A stretch of DNA of 64,000 nucleotides, from assembly GCF_005930475.1 (NCBI RefSeq), contig NZ_SJEW01000010.1:33106-97105 (forward strand). The letters run 5' to 3'. Below, one piece after another: positions 34,717 through 43,480 of this stretch (position 1 is the stretch's first letter; each line of letters opens with the position of its first letter). This DNA is from Modestobacter altitudinis (lineage in GTDB: Bacteria > Actinomycetota > Actinomycetes > Mycobacteriales > Geodermatophilaceae). The position numbers were made by a program, and so were the translations under genes. The notes beneath the pieces were generated by a model. The model searched no databases and was not told the DNA's origin. It worked only from the letters and a program-made list of their open reading frames with translations.

Positions 34717-34756
34717 GAGGCCGGGGACAGGCGCGCAGCGCCCCGTCCCCGGCCTC
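34717..34756 (-). terminator. Terminator after alkaline phosphatase
   Basis: GAGGCCGGGGAC and GTCCCCGGCCTC form a perfect 12-base stem with a 16-base loop, beginning three bases past the phosphatase stop. No T-run follows, as is common in high-GC hosts. Confidence 0.75.
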
Positions 34757-34759
34757 GGC

Positions 34760-36256
34760 TCACGACGCGACGCGCAGGGCGCCGCTGACGACGTCGAACA
34801 GGTCGGTGTTGTCGATGCTGCCCGCCATCTGCTCCGACCCGGCCCCGTAGGCATAGATCGGGACATCAGCACCGGTGTGGTTGCCGGACAGGTAGGTCAG
34901 CCACAGGCTCGCCTCGGGCGAGCCGTCGACGACGCCTTCCGGGTCATCCGGGGTGCGGAAGGTGGCCGGCGCGAAGTTCGCCGGGTCACCCGCGCCCGAG
35001 CCGTTCACCGGACCGGTGGAACGCGACGGGTCCACGGTGCCGGCCGTCGGACGGGTCGGCGTCGAGTTGTTGGCGGTGTTGCCGCTGTCGACGTTCACCG
35101 GCGGGGTGTTTGCCTCGGCGTTGGTGAAGGTGCCCTTCTCGATGACGTTGAAGCCGGCGCACTCGTGGTCAGCGGTCACGATCACGAGCGTGTGCTTGTC
35201 CTTCTTGGCGAAGTCCATCGCCACCTGCACCGCGTCATCGAAGGCCTTGATCTCCTCCAGCGTCTGGGCAGCGTCGTTCGCGTGCGAGCGCTTGTCGATC
35301 AGCGCGCCCTCGACCTGCAGGTAGAAGCCGTTGCCGCGCGAGCCACCGGCCTTGAGCAGCTCGATCGACTTGGTGGTCATCTCGGCCAGCGACGGTTCCG
35401 CCGCCTGCGGCGCGCTGGGGTTCTCTCGCTTGGCCTTCTCGATCGTCAGGTTGCCCCGGTTGAACAGACCGAAGACGCGTTGGCCGGCCGCCGACTGCAG
35501 GTCGTTCCGGTTGGCGACCGTCTGGCTCGCCGGGGACCCCAGGACGGTGTAGCCCTGGTCTCGGAGCGCCTTCTCGTCCTCGGCGTCGAAGCGGGACAGC
35601 CCACCGCCCAGGATCACGTCGGCCGTGCCGTTGCGAGCGATCTGGTCGGCGATCGGCGTCACGCGGACGTCGCTGCGGTCCAGTGCCGTACCGGTGATCT
35701 CCAGGTCTTGACAGGCCGCGTCGCTGTAGGTCGGGCCCTGGCAGCCGCGCGCCAACGCGTGGCTCATCTGGCCGGCCGGCGTCGCGTCGGTGATTTCGGC
35801 GGTGGAGACGTTGCCTGTGCGGTAGCCCGCTTGGTGGGCCAGTTCCATCACGGTCGGGACGACGACGCCCTTGGCGTCCACCCCGAGTGCTGCGTTGTAG
35901 GTCTTCACCCCCGACGCCCATGCCGTGGCAGCGGACGCCGAGTCGGTCACGTAGTTGGGGACGAAGTCGTCCGCGCCCGGCTGCCCGGACCCCCTCTCGA
36001 CGGAGTAGGTGGCCACCTGCCCCACCACGGGGAGCTGCTCCATGGCGAGCCGACCGTCCGCGCCGTAATAGCGCTCCCGCCCGGCGGTCACGTGCGTGCG
36101 GCCCATGCCGTCGCCGAGCAGGTAGATGACGTTCTTGATGCGGCTCCGATCCCCGTCGCCCGCGGCTGCGGACCCCATGCCACCGGTGATGCCCCCGGCC
36201 ACGACTGCCGCGACGAGCCCCGTCACCAGCGTCGTTCTCCGCCTACGTGCTCCCAT
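34760..36256 (-). CDS. Secreted alkaline phosphatase (PhoA type)
   Basis: ATG 36256 has GGAGG nine bases upstream; 498 residues. A signal with ARRRRT and a hydrophobic stretch ends near GSAAAGDGD. Catalytic features are GDGMG (metal Asp), VTDSASAATAW (nucleophile Ser), SHANDAAQTLEEIKAFDDAV (metal His/Asp), TADHE and NHTGADVPIYAYG (metal His). It hydrolyses phosphomonoesters outside the cell for phosphate supply. A Thr/Gly-rich insert (about residues 385-440) interrupts the C-terminal half. Upstream, 36362-36372 holds one GTTCACCTTCG-type unit (minus strand) resembling half of a PhoP box. Confidence 0.93.
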   Translation of the reverse strand: MGARRRRTTLVTGLVAAVVAGGITGGMGSAAAGDGDRSRIKNVIYLLGDGMGRTHVTAGRERYYGADGRLAMEQLPVVGQVATYSVERGSGQPGADDFVPNYVTDSASAATAWASGVKTYNAALGVDAKGVVVPTVMELAHQAGYRTGNVSTAEITDATPAGQMSHALARGCQGPTYSDAACQDLEITGTALDRSDVRVTPIADQIARNGTADVILGGGLSRFDAEDEKALRDQGYTVLGSPASQTVANRNDLQSAAGQRVFGLFNRGNLTIEKAKRENPSAPQAAEPSLAEMTTKSIELLKAGGSRGNGFYLQVEGALIDKRSHANDAAQTLEEIKAFDDAVQVAMDFAKKDKHTLVIVTADHECAGFNVIEKGTFTNAEANTPPVNVDSGNTANNSTPTRPTAGTVDPSRSTGPVNGSGAGDPANFAPATFRTPDDPEGVVDGSPEASLWLTYLSGNHTGADVPIYAYGAGSEQMAGSIDNTDLFDVVSGALRVAS

Positions 36257-36600
36257 GCCCGTATTCCTCCAGAGACTCGTCGGGCGCCAGGCGGCACCCA
36301 CAGCGGACGCTAAGGAAGCAGCGCGAACTGAGCCGGTTGGGTAGGTGGCGGTCAGGGGGTTCGAAGGTGAACGAACGGTCCGTCACACCCGCGCTACAGC
36401 GCGGGTTGCTGGCGGTCTTCCGATGAGAGTGCTGGGTCGTCGGCGTGACGAGGCGACAAGTGAGATGGTGACGTGAGGCTGCTGCGGTCGGGAGCTGCCG
36501 CGCACGGCCGTTCATGAGCTCGGCGACACTCCTGGCGTCTACGTGTGCTGGCGCTGCGCCATCTGGATGGCGGCGAGGATGGGACTGCCCAGGGTTCGGT
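36257..36600. other. Phosphatase promoter region / gap
   Basis: No gene is seen. It contains the candidate PhoP-type half-site at 36362-36372 and otherwise nothing distinctive. Confidence 0.4.
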
Positions 36601-37003
36601 TGACTCCTCACCTGTGAGGCTGCGGCCTCGCTGGAAGGATCAGCATCGTGCCCAAGCCGTTCCCCAAGGAGTTCCGGGCTGACGTGATCGCGGTCGCCCG
36701 GCAGGGCGACCAGTCCGTCGCCCAGGTCGCCCGGAGCTTCGGGGTCTCCGAGTCCTGCCTGCAACGCTGGCTGAGGATCGCCGACCGCGAGGACGGCGTC
36801 GCCGGCCCAACCGCGTCGACGTCCTCGCAGGGGGCTGCCTCGAGCGGCGGTGCAGACCTGGAGGCGGAGAACCGCGAGCTGCGCAAGCGGGCCAAGCAGT
36901 TGGAGCAGGAGAACGAGATCCTGCGCCGGGCAACGGCCTACTTCGCCCGCGACGTCCTCCCAAGATGATGTACCCGCTGGTCCAAGACCTCGCCGCCGAC
37001 AAC
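36601..37003 (+). mobile_element. Truncated IS3-family element
   Basis: A full orfA is followed by only the first dozen residues of orfB (MMYPLVQDLAADN). The rest of the transposase and right end are missing. A left end may start near TGACTCCTCACC at 36601. This element differs from the intact IS3 at 26174, so it is an independent, decayed insertion. Confidence 0.7.
36648..36968 (+). CDS. IS3-family OrfA from truncated element
   Basis: The 106-residue protein starts at GTG 36648. EFRADVIAVARQ and VARSFGVSESCLQRWL form the helix-turn-helix, and the coiled coil ENRELRKRAKQLEQENEIL ends TAYFARDVLPR. Intact as a frame but useless for transposition, as orfB is deleted after about 36 bases. Confidence 0.88.
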   Translation: MPKPFPKEFRADVIAVARQGDQSVAQVARSFGVSESCLQRWLRIADREDGVAGPTASTSSQGAASSGGADLEAENRELRKRAKQLEQENEILRRATAYFARDVLPR

Positions 37004-37249
37004 TGCAGCGGCCCGCAGATCACCGATGACGACCGTCGGTGTTCGTGTCGGTGCAGCACCCGGGTGAAACGACCGGCTCCACGCGCGACACCCCGTCGAG
37101 CACGTGGCCGGACCGCCTTCCCCAGCGCCCGTTCCCTCGCCCCAGCGTCCCGGTCGTGTCCCGCCACGACGGCGGGCGCATCGGCGCCGGACTGTGAGCC
37201 ACAGACGAACCTGCACGCTTTGCGTCAGTTCGCCGCATGTGCGCACGAC

Positions 37250-37807
37250 CTATGGCCGCTGCGCCCGGAAACGCAGTGCCCGCGGTCTGGCGTCGACCTG
37301 CACCTCGACCAGTCCTGCTGCGTTGAGGCGCTGAGGTAGGCGCTCCGGACCGATGAGGGTCATCGTGTCCCGGACATGTGCGAGGGCGAACAGAGGCCCC
37401 CACTTGCTGTCGCTCCCGGCAAAGACCCCGCCCGGGACGAGTACGCGCCGCGCCTCCGTGAACAACTGGTCCTGCGACCGCTCGCTGGGCAGGTGATGGA
37501 GCATCGTGAAGCACACGACCACGTCGAAGCTGGCCTCTGGCAGGGGCATCTCCGTTGCATCGGCATGCACGACCGTGACGTCCGGTCGCCGGGCGGCCAA
37601 CGTCGCCGCGTCCTGCGCGTCGAACTCCAGAGCGGTCAAGGTGCCGACACGGGTGACCAGCCAGTCGGTGGTGAGGCCTGGCCCACTGCCGAGCTCGAGC
37701 ACTCTCGCGCCGTTGAGCGGGATGCCGTCCGTCGCCCACGGAAGGAGGTCGTCGAGATGGTGCTGCCAACGACCGGACCGGCAGTACCGGCGATGGATGA
37801 TGTTCAC
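37250..37807 (-). CDS. SAM-dependent class I methyltransferase
   Basis: GTG 37807 has GAGAGGA 12 bases upstream; 185 residues. Motif I is VLELGSGPGL (about residues 36-45), followed by LEFDAQDAATLAAR, VHADATEMPLPEASFD and VVVCFTMLHHL, the Methyltransf_11/25 pattern. The substrate is unknown. It has no operon partner. It probably acts on a small molecule and is soluble. Confidence 0.85.
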   Translation of the reverse strand: MNIIHRRYCRSGRWQHHLDDLLPWATDGIPLNGARVLELGSGPGLTTDWLVTRVGTLTALEFDAQDAATLAARRPDVTVVHADATEMPLPEASFDVVVCFTMLHHLPSERSQDQLFTEARRVLVPGGVFAGSDSKWGPLFALAHVRDTMTLIGPERLPQRLNAAGLVEVQVDARPRALRFRAQRP

Positions 37808-37849
37808 GGTCGTTGCTCGTCCTCTCCTTGACCAGCCACGGCGGCACAG

Positions 37850-37909
37850 CGAAAGCCCGCGGTGGAAGTAGCCGGACCGTGCGGCGCGGCCACCTAGCGA
37901 GGGCTTTCG
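37850..37909. repeat. Long inverted repeat between methyltransferase and SRPBCC genes
   Basis: CGAAAGCCC (37850-37858) pairs with GGGCTTTCG (37901-37909), and inner GGTGG/CCACC extends the stem. It could terminate the upstream minus-strand gene or be a remnant of a mobile element end. Confidence 0.4.
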
Positions 37910-38036
37910 AGGGCACGACCGTTGGGGGCGCCGCTTTCGTGCACTCCGGCCGGCACGGGCCATCTCTCATCGCCCCGGCGAGAGACTGTCGACCGATGTG
38001 TGCGACATCGACCTCGACTGCCCGAGGTCATGGCGC

Positions 38037-38669
38037 TCAGCTTCGGCCGTCCTCGGCGTCGCGGTAAGTCTGCTCTGCCTGGCGTACGTGGTCGGCGATC
38101 TTCGCCAGTTCCGATTCGATCGCCCGCTCTGCGACCTTCCTGACACCACCGCGTCGCAGGCGATGTCGTAAGTGGCCGCCTCTCAGGGGCTGATGGGTGA
38201 GAGTGATCGTCACGTCCGTGCCTCCACCCGGTACGTCGGTGAGGTCGATCGTGGTCGTCCACACCTCGGGAGTGAGTTCGAGGCGTGTGGTGACGCGTCG
38301 GCTCGGCTGCCACTCGACCACCTGCCCGCGCGGCGCACCAGGAGGCGGTGACCGATCATCCAATCGCCCAGGAGCGCAGGTGAACCGGGTGCCTTCCTTC
38401 GTTGCATCACCCTCCACGACATACGACACGTCGCAGACGGCGCAGTAGGGCTGGAGGACGGCAAGGGCGCGCCACACGCGGAGACGGGAGAACGGAACCT
38501 GGCTGGTGCCGTTCGCGCTGATCGGCGGAGTCAACGGGGCACGTCGCTGTCCAGTGCGGGCTGCATCGGCCCGAGGCGAAGGCTGGACGCGAGTCCCGCA
38601 CCGTTCGCTCGCAGCCCCGATTCGCTCACCTGCACTCCCACCCTCGGTCACCACCGCGCGCCCTGACAT
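38037..38669 (-). CDS. SRPBCC/polyketide-cyclase-like protein
   Basis: The start is uncertain; ATG 38669 gives 210 residues, but conservation seems to begin near PFSRLRVWRALAVL. A strand-rich middle (VVEGDATKEGTRFTC, GQVVEWQPSRRVTTRLEL, WTTTIDLTDVPGGGTDVTIT) and a long final helix (KVAERAIESELAKIADHVRQ) are the SRPBCC fold. Such proteins bind small hydrophobic ligands. It is transcribed away from SCO1. No specific role can be given. Confidence 0.65.
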   Translation of the reverse strand: MSGRAVVTEGGSAGERIGAASERCGTRVQPSPRADAARTGQRRAPLTPPISANGTSQVPFSRLRVWRALAVLQPYCAVCDVSYVVEGDATKEGTRFTCAPGRLDDRSPPPGAPRGQVVEWQPSRRVTTRLELTPEVWTTTIDLTDVPGGGTDVTITLTHQPLRGGHLRHRLRRGGVRKVAERAIESELAKIADHVRQAEQTYRDAEDGRS

Positions 38670-38815
38670 CCCAGCTACGATGAAGCATAGGAGATCCGTC
38701 TCGAGTGTCGGCCACGTGCACGTCCGAGTCCGGGCGCGAGGCCAACCGGCACGCAGTTGACGGCGCGACTCTCCTGCGCCGTCGTCCACGCCCATTGCAC
38801 GACATCGGAGGCTCT

Positions 38816-39475
38816 GTGTCGCACCGCCGTTGGCGTTGGCTCGTCAGCCTGTCGGCCGCGTCGATCGGCCTCACCGCCTGCTCCACGCCGGCTGTCGACG
38901 CACCCGTCAGCAACGTCATCAGCGCACAGACCGAGGACGGATACGCGGGGACGCTGCTGTCGGATCCCGCAGTCCGCCGCCCTGCTCTGGTCCTCACAGA
39001 CACCGAGGGTCAGCCCTATGACCTGCAGGCGGGCGCCGAGGGCGTGACCGCGTTGTTCTTCGGCTACACACGTTGCCCGGATGTGTGCCCGACGACCATG
39101 GCGGACCTCACCGCCGCGGTCCGCGACTTGCCGTCTGCCGACCAGGAGCGGGTCACCGTGGCGTTCGTCACCGAGGATCCCGACGTGGACACGCCAGCCG
39201 TGGTCCGGGAGTGGCTCGACCACTTCGATGAGGACGTCGTCGGCCTGATCGGCGGCGGAGGTCTCACAGATCAGGTGCTCGACCAACTGCACTTGCCCCG
39301 CACCGAAGGTCACGTCGATGCGCCCGATGCGGCGCCTCACGACGACGGGTCACTGGAGCACAGCGGGGTCGTCTACCTGTTCGGCCCCGGCGACGAGGAG
39401 GTCGTCGTGCACAGTGGCGGAACGACCGTCGCCCAGTACACGAGCGACATGAGGCGCCTCCTTGACCGCGGCTGA
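38816..39475 (+). CDS. SCO1/SenC copper chaperone lipoprotein
   Basis: GTG 38816 has GGAGG four bases before it; 219 residues. Lipobox is GLTACS. The copper site is FGYTRCPDVCPTTMADL, and the partner His is in LEHSGVVYLFG. SCO1 proteins deliver Cu(I) to the CuA site of cytochrome oxidase, or act as thiol reductants for it. An Asp/His-rich insert (HVDAPDAAPHDD) precedes the His. A truncated copy lies at 33795. Confidence 0.92.
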   Translation: MSHRRWRWLVSLSAASIGLTACSTPAVDAPVSNVISAQTEDGYAGTLLSDPAVRRPALVLTDTEGQPYDLQAGAEGVTALFFGYTRCPDVCPTTMADLTAAVRDLPSADQERVTVAFVTEDPDVDTPAVVREWLDHFDEDVVGLIGGGGLTDQVLDQLHLPRTEGHVDAPDAAPHDDGSLEHSGVVYLFGPGDEEVVVHSGGTTVAQYTSDMRRLLDRG

Positions 39476-39536
39476 TGCTGCGGCGGCTGTGTCGCGCCCG
39501 TAGGTCGAGGACTGCGCCCTCTGCCACAGTGCCCGC

Positions 39537-39791
39537 ATGACCCCGCGGTGGGACGAGCCGTTCGACCTCCAGGTGAGCCTGGTGGAGGCGATGACGCTGC
39601 GAGCGGCACTGCGCAAGTACGTCGAGGACTTCCAGTCCCATGCCGATGCCGATGGCGGCCTGACACATCCCCGGGAGCAGGTCGAGGATGTTCGCGTGGC
39701 AGCTGGGCGGCTGATCTGGCGCTTGGAGGAGCTGACCGCCGGTCAGGGCCGCGTCGTGCACAGCCAGCACGCGGTCCCCCCGCCGCAGTAG
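39537..39791 (+). CDS. Small hypothetical protein
   Basis: The 84-residue protein begins MTPRWDEPFDLQVSLVEAM and is mostly helical (ALRKYVEDFQSHADADGG). The third-position pattern is coding-like. No family is recognised. It lies after SCO1 with 61 bases between them and could be in the same transcript. Confidence 0.5.
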   Translation: MTPRWDEPFDLQVSLVEAMTLRAALRKYVEDFQSHADADGGLTHPREQVEDVRVAAGRLIWRLEELTAGQGRVVHSQHAVPPPQ

Positions 39792-39847
39792 GGCCGGAGC
39801 GCACGTCGCCGTCCGGACCATGTGGCCGTTGATCGTCCCCGCAGGGT

Positions 39848-40381
39848 TCAGGGAGCCATGGGGCTCAATGGTCGCGACTGCGCTCGCCGCTGTTCCTGCT
39901 GCTTGCGCCAGCCGTATCGGGTCGTTCCCCTTGGCTTGAAGATGGAGAGGCCCGCGATGACCACCAACACGACGACGCCACCGATGGAGTGCGGCAGGGT
40001 GCCAGGGAGCTCGCGGGGGTCACTGGTTGCCGCAGCGGCGTCCGCGAGGGCACTGATCGTCCGCGTCTCGACCAGCAGGACGGCCGTGGCCACGATGGTG
40101 AGCAGCAGCTTCGCGATGACCCAGTAGTGCCGGAACACCCCCCACGGCGTGCTCCATGCGGTGACCAACCCGACGACCACGGTCGCGAGTGCGAGCGGGA
40201 CGATCGCTGACCAGGCGACGAGCTCCATGGCCGCGTATGCGCCGCGAACCAGCTGGACGTCTCGGCTGGTCACCGCTGCCACGTCGAGGGCCGCGTACGC
40301 GCCGACCGCACCCAGCCAACCGACGGATGAGACGACGTGTGCGGTGACGATCGTCTTACGGAGCCGTGGGGACGCGCTCAA
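39848..40381 (-). CDS. Four-helix membrane protein (DUF2269-like)
   Basis: The TTG start at 40381 overlaps the previous stop (TTGA); 177 residues. It begins RLRKTIVTAHVVSSVGWLGAV and has four hydrophobic helices with conserved-looking His and Trp (AHVVSSVGW; FRHYWVIAKLLL). This matches DUF2269-type proteins often encoded near oxidases and copper genes; possibly haem- or copper-related. The tail is basic (GWRKQQEQRR). Confidence 0.72.
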   Translation of the reverse strand: MSASPRLRKTIVTAHVVSSVGWLGAVGAYAALDVAAVTSRDVQLVRGAYAAMELVAWSAIVPLALATVVVGLVTAWSTPWGVFRHYWVIAKLLLTIVATAVLLVETRTISALADAAAATSDPRELPGTLPHSIGGVVVLVVIAGLSIFKPRGTTRYGWRKQQEQRRAQSRPLSPMAP

Positions 40382-40611
40382 GGAAGTGCGCTCTCGACTG
40401 CCGCGAGCTTGACCAGGGCCGCCGCTGGACGGCTTTCAGACAGGTGGCGCCCCGGTCCGTGCTGGCCGGCCACGCCGGTCAGCTGCAGCGCGAGGAACAG
40501 CAGGACGAGGGCACCGACGACGATCGCCGTGACCTTGACCCATCGAGGCATGCCTGGGGGCCGATCATCGGCGCTGTCCACGTTGCGGACTTCATGCTTC
40601 TCTTCAGACAT
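40378..40611 (-). CDS. Small single-helix membrane protein
   Basis: ATG 40611 has GAGAGGA five bases upstream; 77 residues. After MSEEKHEVRNVD there is one helix (VTAIVVGALVLLFLALQL) and then GQHGPGRHLS, with two His. Coupled to the DUF2269-like gene by a four-base overlap. Small proteins of this kind occur beside DUF2269 genes; role unknown. Confidence 0.7.
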   Translation of the reverse strand: MSEEKHEVRNVDSADDRPPGMPRWVKVTAIVVGALVLLFLALQLTGVAGQHGPGRHLSESRPAAALVKLAAVESALP

Positions 40612-40713
40612 CTGCGTCCTCTCCACGACCGTGCTCGCATCACCGGGTTTCCGAGACACTCTGTTCGCATCAAAGCACAGTGTCCTGAGGGCGGCACTGC
40701 GTATGCTGCCTGC

Positions 40714-41298
40714 GTGCCCAAGCTGTGGAGCGACACCATCGAGGCGCATCGCCGCACCGTGGACGAGGCGATCCTGGATGCCACCTGGGCGCTGGTCACC
40801 GAGCGCGGGCTGCTGGCGGTGACCATGTCGGCGATCGCGGAGAAGACGGGAATCGGGCGGGCCACGCTCTACAAGCACTTCCCCGACGTCGAGGCGATCC
40901 TGCGCGCCGGGCACCGGCGGCATGTCACGGCACACCTCGCGCAGCTGGCACGGCTGAGGGAGCAGAGCGGTGACGCTGCACAGCGACTTCGGGCCGTGCT
41001 GGAGGCCTATGCGCTCATCTGCCATCACCGTCGCAGTCACGGCACGGACGAACTAGCGGCTCTGCTGCACCGCGGCGAGGACGTCGCTGCTGCTCAGGCA
41101 GGGCTGTTGTCGTTGTTCCAGGAGCTCCTGGCCGAAGCCGCCGAAGAAGGTTCGGTGCGTCGGGACATGGCAACCGACGAGTTGGCGACCTACTGCCTGC
41201 ACGCGCTGCGCGCGGCAGGGGGCCTTCCGTCCGAGGCGGCTGTTCGTCGACTGGTCGCGGTGACGCTTGCTGGATTGGCGCCCGCCTCGGGGAGCTGA
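40714..41298 (+). CDS. TetR-family regulator
   Basis: GTG 40714 gives 194 residues. The N-terminal DNA-binding domain has ILDATWALVTERGLLAVTMS and IAEKTGIGRATLYKHF, the standard TetR helix-turn-helix. The ligand-binding half is helical with a YALICHHRRSHG stretch. It diverges from the small membrane protein gene at 40611 with 102 bases between, so it probably regulates that pair. Confidence 0.9.
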   Translation: MPKLWSDTIEAHRRTVDEAILDATWALVTERGLLAVTMSAIAEKTGIGRATLYKHFPDVEAILRAGHRRHVTAHLAQLARLREQSGDAAQRLRAVLEAYALICHHRRSHGTDELAALLHRGEDVAAAQAGLLSLFQELLAEAAEEGSVRRDMATDELATYCLHALRAAGGLPSEAAVRRLVAVTLAGLAPASGS

Positions 41299-41326
41299 CG
41301 GCGCGCCGCCCTCCCCCGCCGCCTCG

Positions 41327-41470
41327 TCAGCGCCGCGTTCGGTTCGGGTTGCCCCCGGTGTACGGACAGCCGTCGCAGCGGGGCGTGGACCGGCAGCACT
41401 TGTCGTCGGGGTAGGCGCTCGCCTGCTCAGAGTGGGGCTGGTCTGTGGTGCGACTGGTCAGGGGTGCGTT
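41327..41470 (-). pseudogene. Cys-rich mini-gene without a start (copy 1)
   Basis: The frame carries DDKCCRSTPRCDGCPYTGG and ends at TGA 41327, a motif like small actinobacterial Cys-rich proteins. No start codon is available in frame after the nuoN remnant; an early indel seems to have shifted it. Compare 43481-43612. Confidence 0.5.
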
Positions 41471-41471
41471 C

Positions 41472-41595
41472 TCATCCAGGTAGGACGACGGCCGACCATG
41501 CTGCCGAGCCGATGCCCAGGAGCAGTGAGACGACGGCCGCGATGTGCACGGCTGTGGTGGGTCCGGTGAGCACCCGCGCGCGCACGAGGGTTCCG
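41472..41595 (-). pseudogene. nuoN 3'-end remnant
   Basis: On the minus strand this encodes RVLTGPTTAVHIAAVVSLLL then GIGSAAWSAVVLPG and stop. The intact NuoN ends RVLAGPMTLVHLTAIASLLL then GIGSGAVLVAALPG. The remainder of nuoN is missing here. Confidence 0.78.
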
Positions 41596-41681
41596 CCGTC
41601 CGGGTTCGGATGCTGCGCCTGCATGGCAATCGGCTCTCCCGCACGGCGGCCAATGCGGAATGGCCGGCCCGGCGCACCACC

Positions 41682-41864
41682 TCAGCGAGCGGTCTCCGCC
41701 ATGGCGGGAATCGTGCGAATGATCGGGAGGCTCGTCCAGCAACTCGCCTCGGTCGCGGGCCTCCCCACCGCCCCCTGCCGCTCGGCGTCGTTGGCCATGA
41801 CCGACAGCGTCAACTGCAGCGCGCCCGACTGTGCTCCCAGGTCGGCTTGCAGTTGCCCTTCCAC
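41682..41864 (-). CDS. Possible small protein
   Basis: A 60-residue frame from GTG 41864 has coding-like codons (VEGQLQADLGAQSGALQLTL, MANDAERQGAVG). No ribosome site or family is evident, and it may be the tail of a decayed gene since coding-like residues continue upstream of the GTG. Confidence 0.3.
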   Translation of the reverse strand: MEGQLQADLGAQSGALQLTLSVMANDAERQGAVGRPATEASCWTSLPIIRTIPAMAETAR

Positions 41865-41928
41865 GACCTCCGACGCTCGTCTCTTCAGACGCGTCAGGTC
41901 CCGGTCGTCGTGAAGTGGCGGTGTCCCT

Positions 41929-42240
41929 CTACTGTCCGGCCAGGATTGCCCCCAAGAAGAAGACGACAGCGGCGGCCGGATAGCCGGCCAAGAGATCGTT
42001 CAGGCCCGAGGGCTGGCCGCCGAACACGCCGATGTGGCCGAGCCAGTGCACGATAGCGGTGACAAGACCTAGTGCCATCAGCACCTGCCCGGCCCGGACG
42101 AGCCGGCGCTTGCGACGGTAGGCCTGCAGGCGCTCGGCGTCCCGCCGCTCAGCGGCAGTCAGCCTCGAGTGGTCCGGCCCCGAGCCCTCGACCTCACGTC
42201 CGCCCTTCACAGACCCCGCCTCTTGCTCATGTCCAGGCAA
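41929..42240 (-). CDS. Small actinobacterial membrane protein
   Basis: 103 residues from TTG 42240, or 93 from GTG 42210. RLQAYRRKRRLVRAGQVLMA leads into a first helix with AIVHWLGHIG, then LLAGYPAAAVVFFLGAILAG as a second helix. Conserved-looking in actinobacteria, function unknown. A perfect inverted repeat (42278-42298) lies 38 bases upstream. Confidence 0.72.
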   Translation of the reverse strand: MPGHEQEAGSVKGGREVEGSGPDHSRLTAAERRDAERLQAYRRKRRLVRAGQVLMALGLVTAIVHWLGHIGVFGGQPSGLNDLLAGYPAAAVVFFLGAILAGQ

Positions 42241-42947
42241 CGTCCCCTCGCAGAAGGCCGCCTCTGACGGCGACGTAGCTACTAATAACGATAGTAGCCA
42301 GCTGGGATCCGGTTCGCTCGCACTGTTGACCGATCAGCTCGCTGCAGGATCTCAGCTGAGAACTCGGGTGCTCGACCGATCAGCTGCGAGAGGACCTCCG
42401 ACTCCCGCCTCACATGCCTTCGGCGCGATCGCTGCGCGCCGCAACCTTCACGAGCCAGCATCGCAGGTGACGAGAGGGCCAAGGTCGTGGCGACGACGAG
42501 GGACGCATCCGCCCCGCCCGCGACTCGAGCCCGTCCGGGTCCACTACGGCCTGCTCATCACCGGCCTTAGCCGGCGGTGGCACTGCTCATCGCCTCGATC
42601 AAGCTCGTCGGCGTGCTGACGACAAGACCGGGGCCAGCCACCAAGTGCCCTGCTGGATCAGCCTTGGACAACATGGCCGTCGTCGTAGGCATGTTCGACG
42701 CCGTCTGGCCGCCAGCGGCTGCTGGCAGGTGGCCCGCGTCAAGCAGCGCTCGAGGGCACGCGCGACCTGAACTGGCGACGGCGCTGCGCCACTGCTCAGC
42801 TCATCCATCCCGTACACATCTCTACTACTCGAGGTAGGAGATTCCCTCCCATTCGCCTCAAGGCGGGGTCAAGCGCAGCCGAGAAGGACATGAGTCCCCC
42901 AACGCCGCCCGACAGCGGGCGCCGTTGCCCTGCGCAGAGGAGCTGCA
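42241..42947. other. Long gap with one operator-like repeat
   Basis: No supported gene. It holds the inverted repeat at 42278-42298 and, near 42823-42836, the sequence CTACTCGAGGTAG, another near-palindrome about 110 bases before fliL. Confidence 0.4.
42278..42298. promoter_or_regulatory. TACTA/TAGTA-type operator candidate (1)
   Basis: GCTACTA-7-TAGTAGC, perfect seven-base arms, in an AT-rich patch in front of the 42240 gene. Resembles BlaI/CopY-class operators. Compare 55803 and 61843. Confidence 0.5.
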
Positions 42948-43406
42948 GTGTCCGCGTCGAAGACCGCCGTCACACCTGAAGACACGACCACGGACGGCCG
43001 GGGTGGCAGGAAGAAGCTGTTGATCATCGCCCTCGTAGTCCTGATCGCCGCAGGCGCTGCCGCTTACTTCCTCGTCTTCTCGGGCGGCGACACGGCAGAA
43101 GCGGAGGCGGAGACCGTGCCTCATGGACCCGTCATCGCACTCGACCCCGTGGCCGTCAACTTGGCCGGCGGTCGCTACCTGAAGATCAGCATCGCGCTGC
43201 ACATGGCAGAGGTGGCTGAGGGCGAGGAAGCCGAGCCTGATGGGTCGCGTGCCAAGGACATCATCATCGGTCAGTTCTCCCAGGTCGCCGCTGCCGATGT
43301 CATGGGTTCGCGGGAGGCGTTGAAGGCGGCTTTGAAGGCGAAGATCATCGAGGCGTACGAGGGTGAGGTCGCGGAGATCTACTACACCGAGTACGTCACC
43401 CAGTGA
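42948..43406 (+). CDS. FliL-like membrane protein (orphan)
   Basis: GTG 42948 has GAGGAG upstream; 152 residues. One membrane helix (LLIIALVVLIAAGAAAYFLV) is followed by a FliL-type domain: VIALDPVAVNLAGGRYLKIS, ALHMAE, KDIIIGQFSQ and YYTEYVTQ at the end. FliL surrounds the flagellar stator, but no flagellar gene is nearby, so it may serve another membrane machine or be displaced. Confidence 0.85.
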   Translation: MSASKTAVTPEDTTTDGRGGRKKLLIIALVVLIAAGAAAYFLVFSGGDTAEAEAETVPHGPVIALDPVAVNLAGGRYLKISIALHMAEVAEGEEAEPDGSRAKDIIIGQFSQVAAADVMGSREALKAALKAKIIEAYEGEVAEIYYTEYVTQ

Positions 43407-43480
43407 CCTGACGCGGCGTCGCACCACTGCACCGCCCCGGGTCCTGCGCCATCGGCTGCGACGTCGTCAGCGGGGGGGAG

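Noticed and set aside
36965..37339. 124-codon plus frame after the truncated IS3
   Set aside because: Only its first dozen residues are transposase-like; the remainder overlaps the methyltransferase 3' end and lacks coding character.
42282..42482. Minus-strand 66-codon frame in the 42 kb gap
   Set aside because: It runs through the AT-rich operator-like repeat and has no coding bias.
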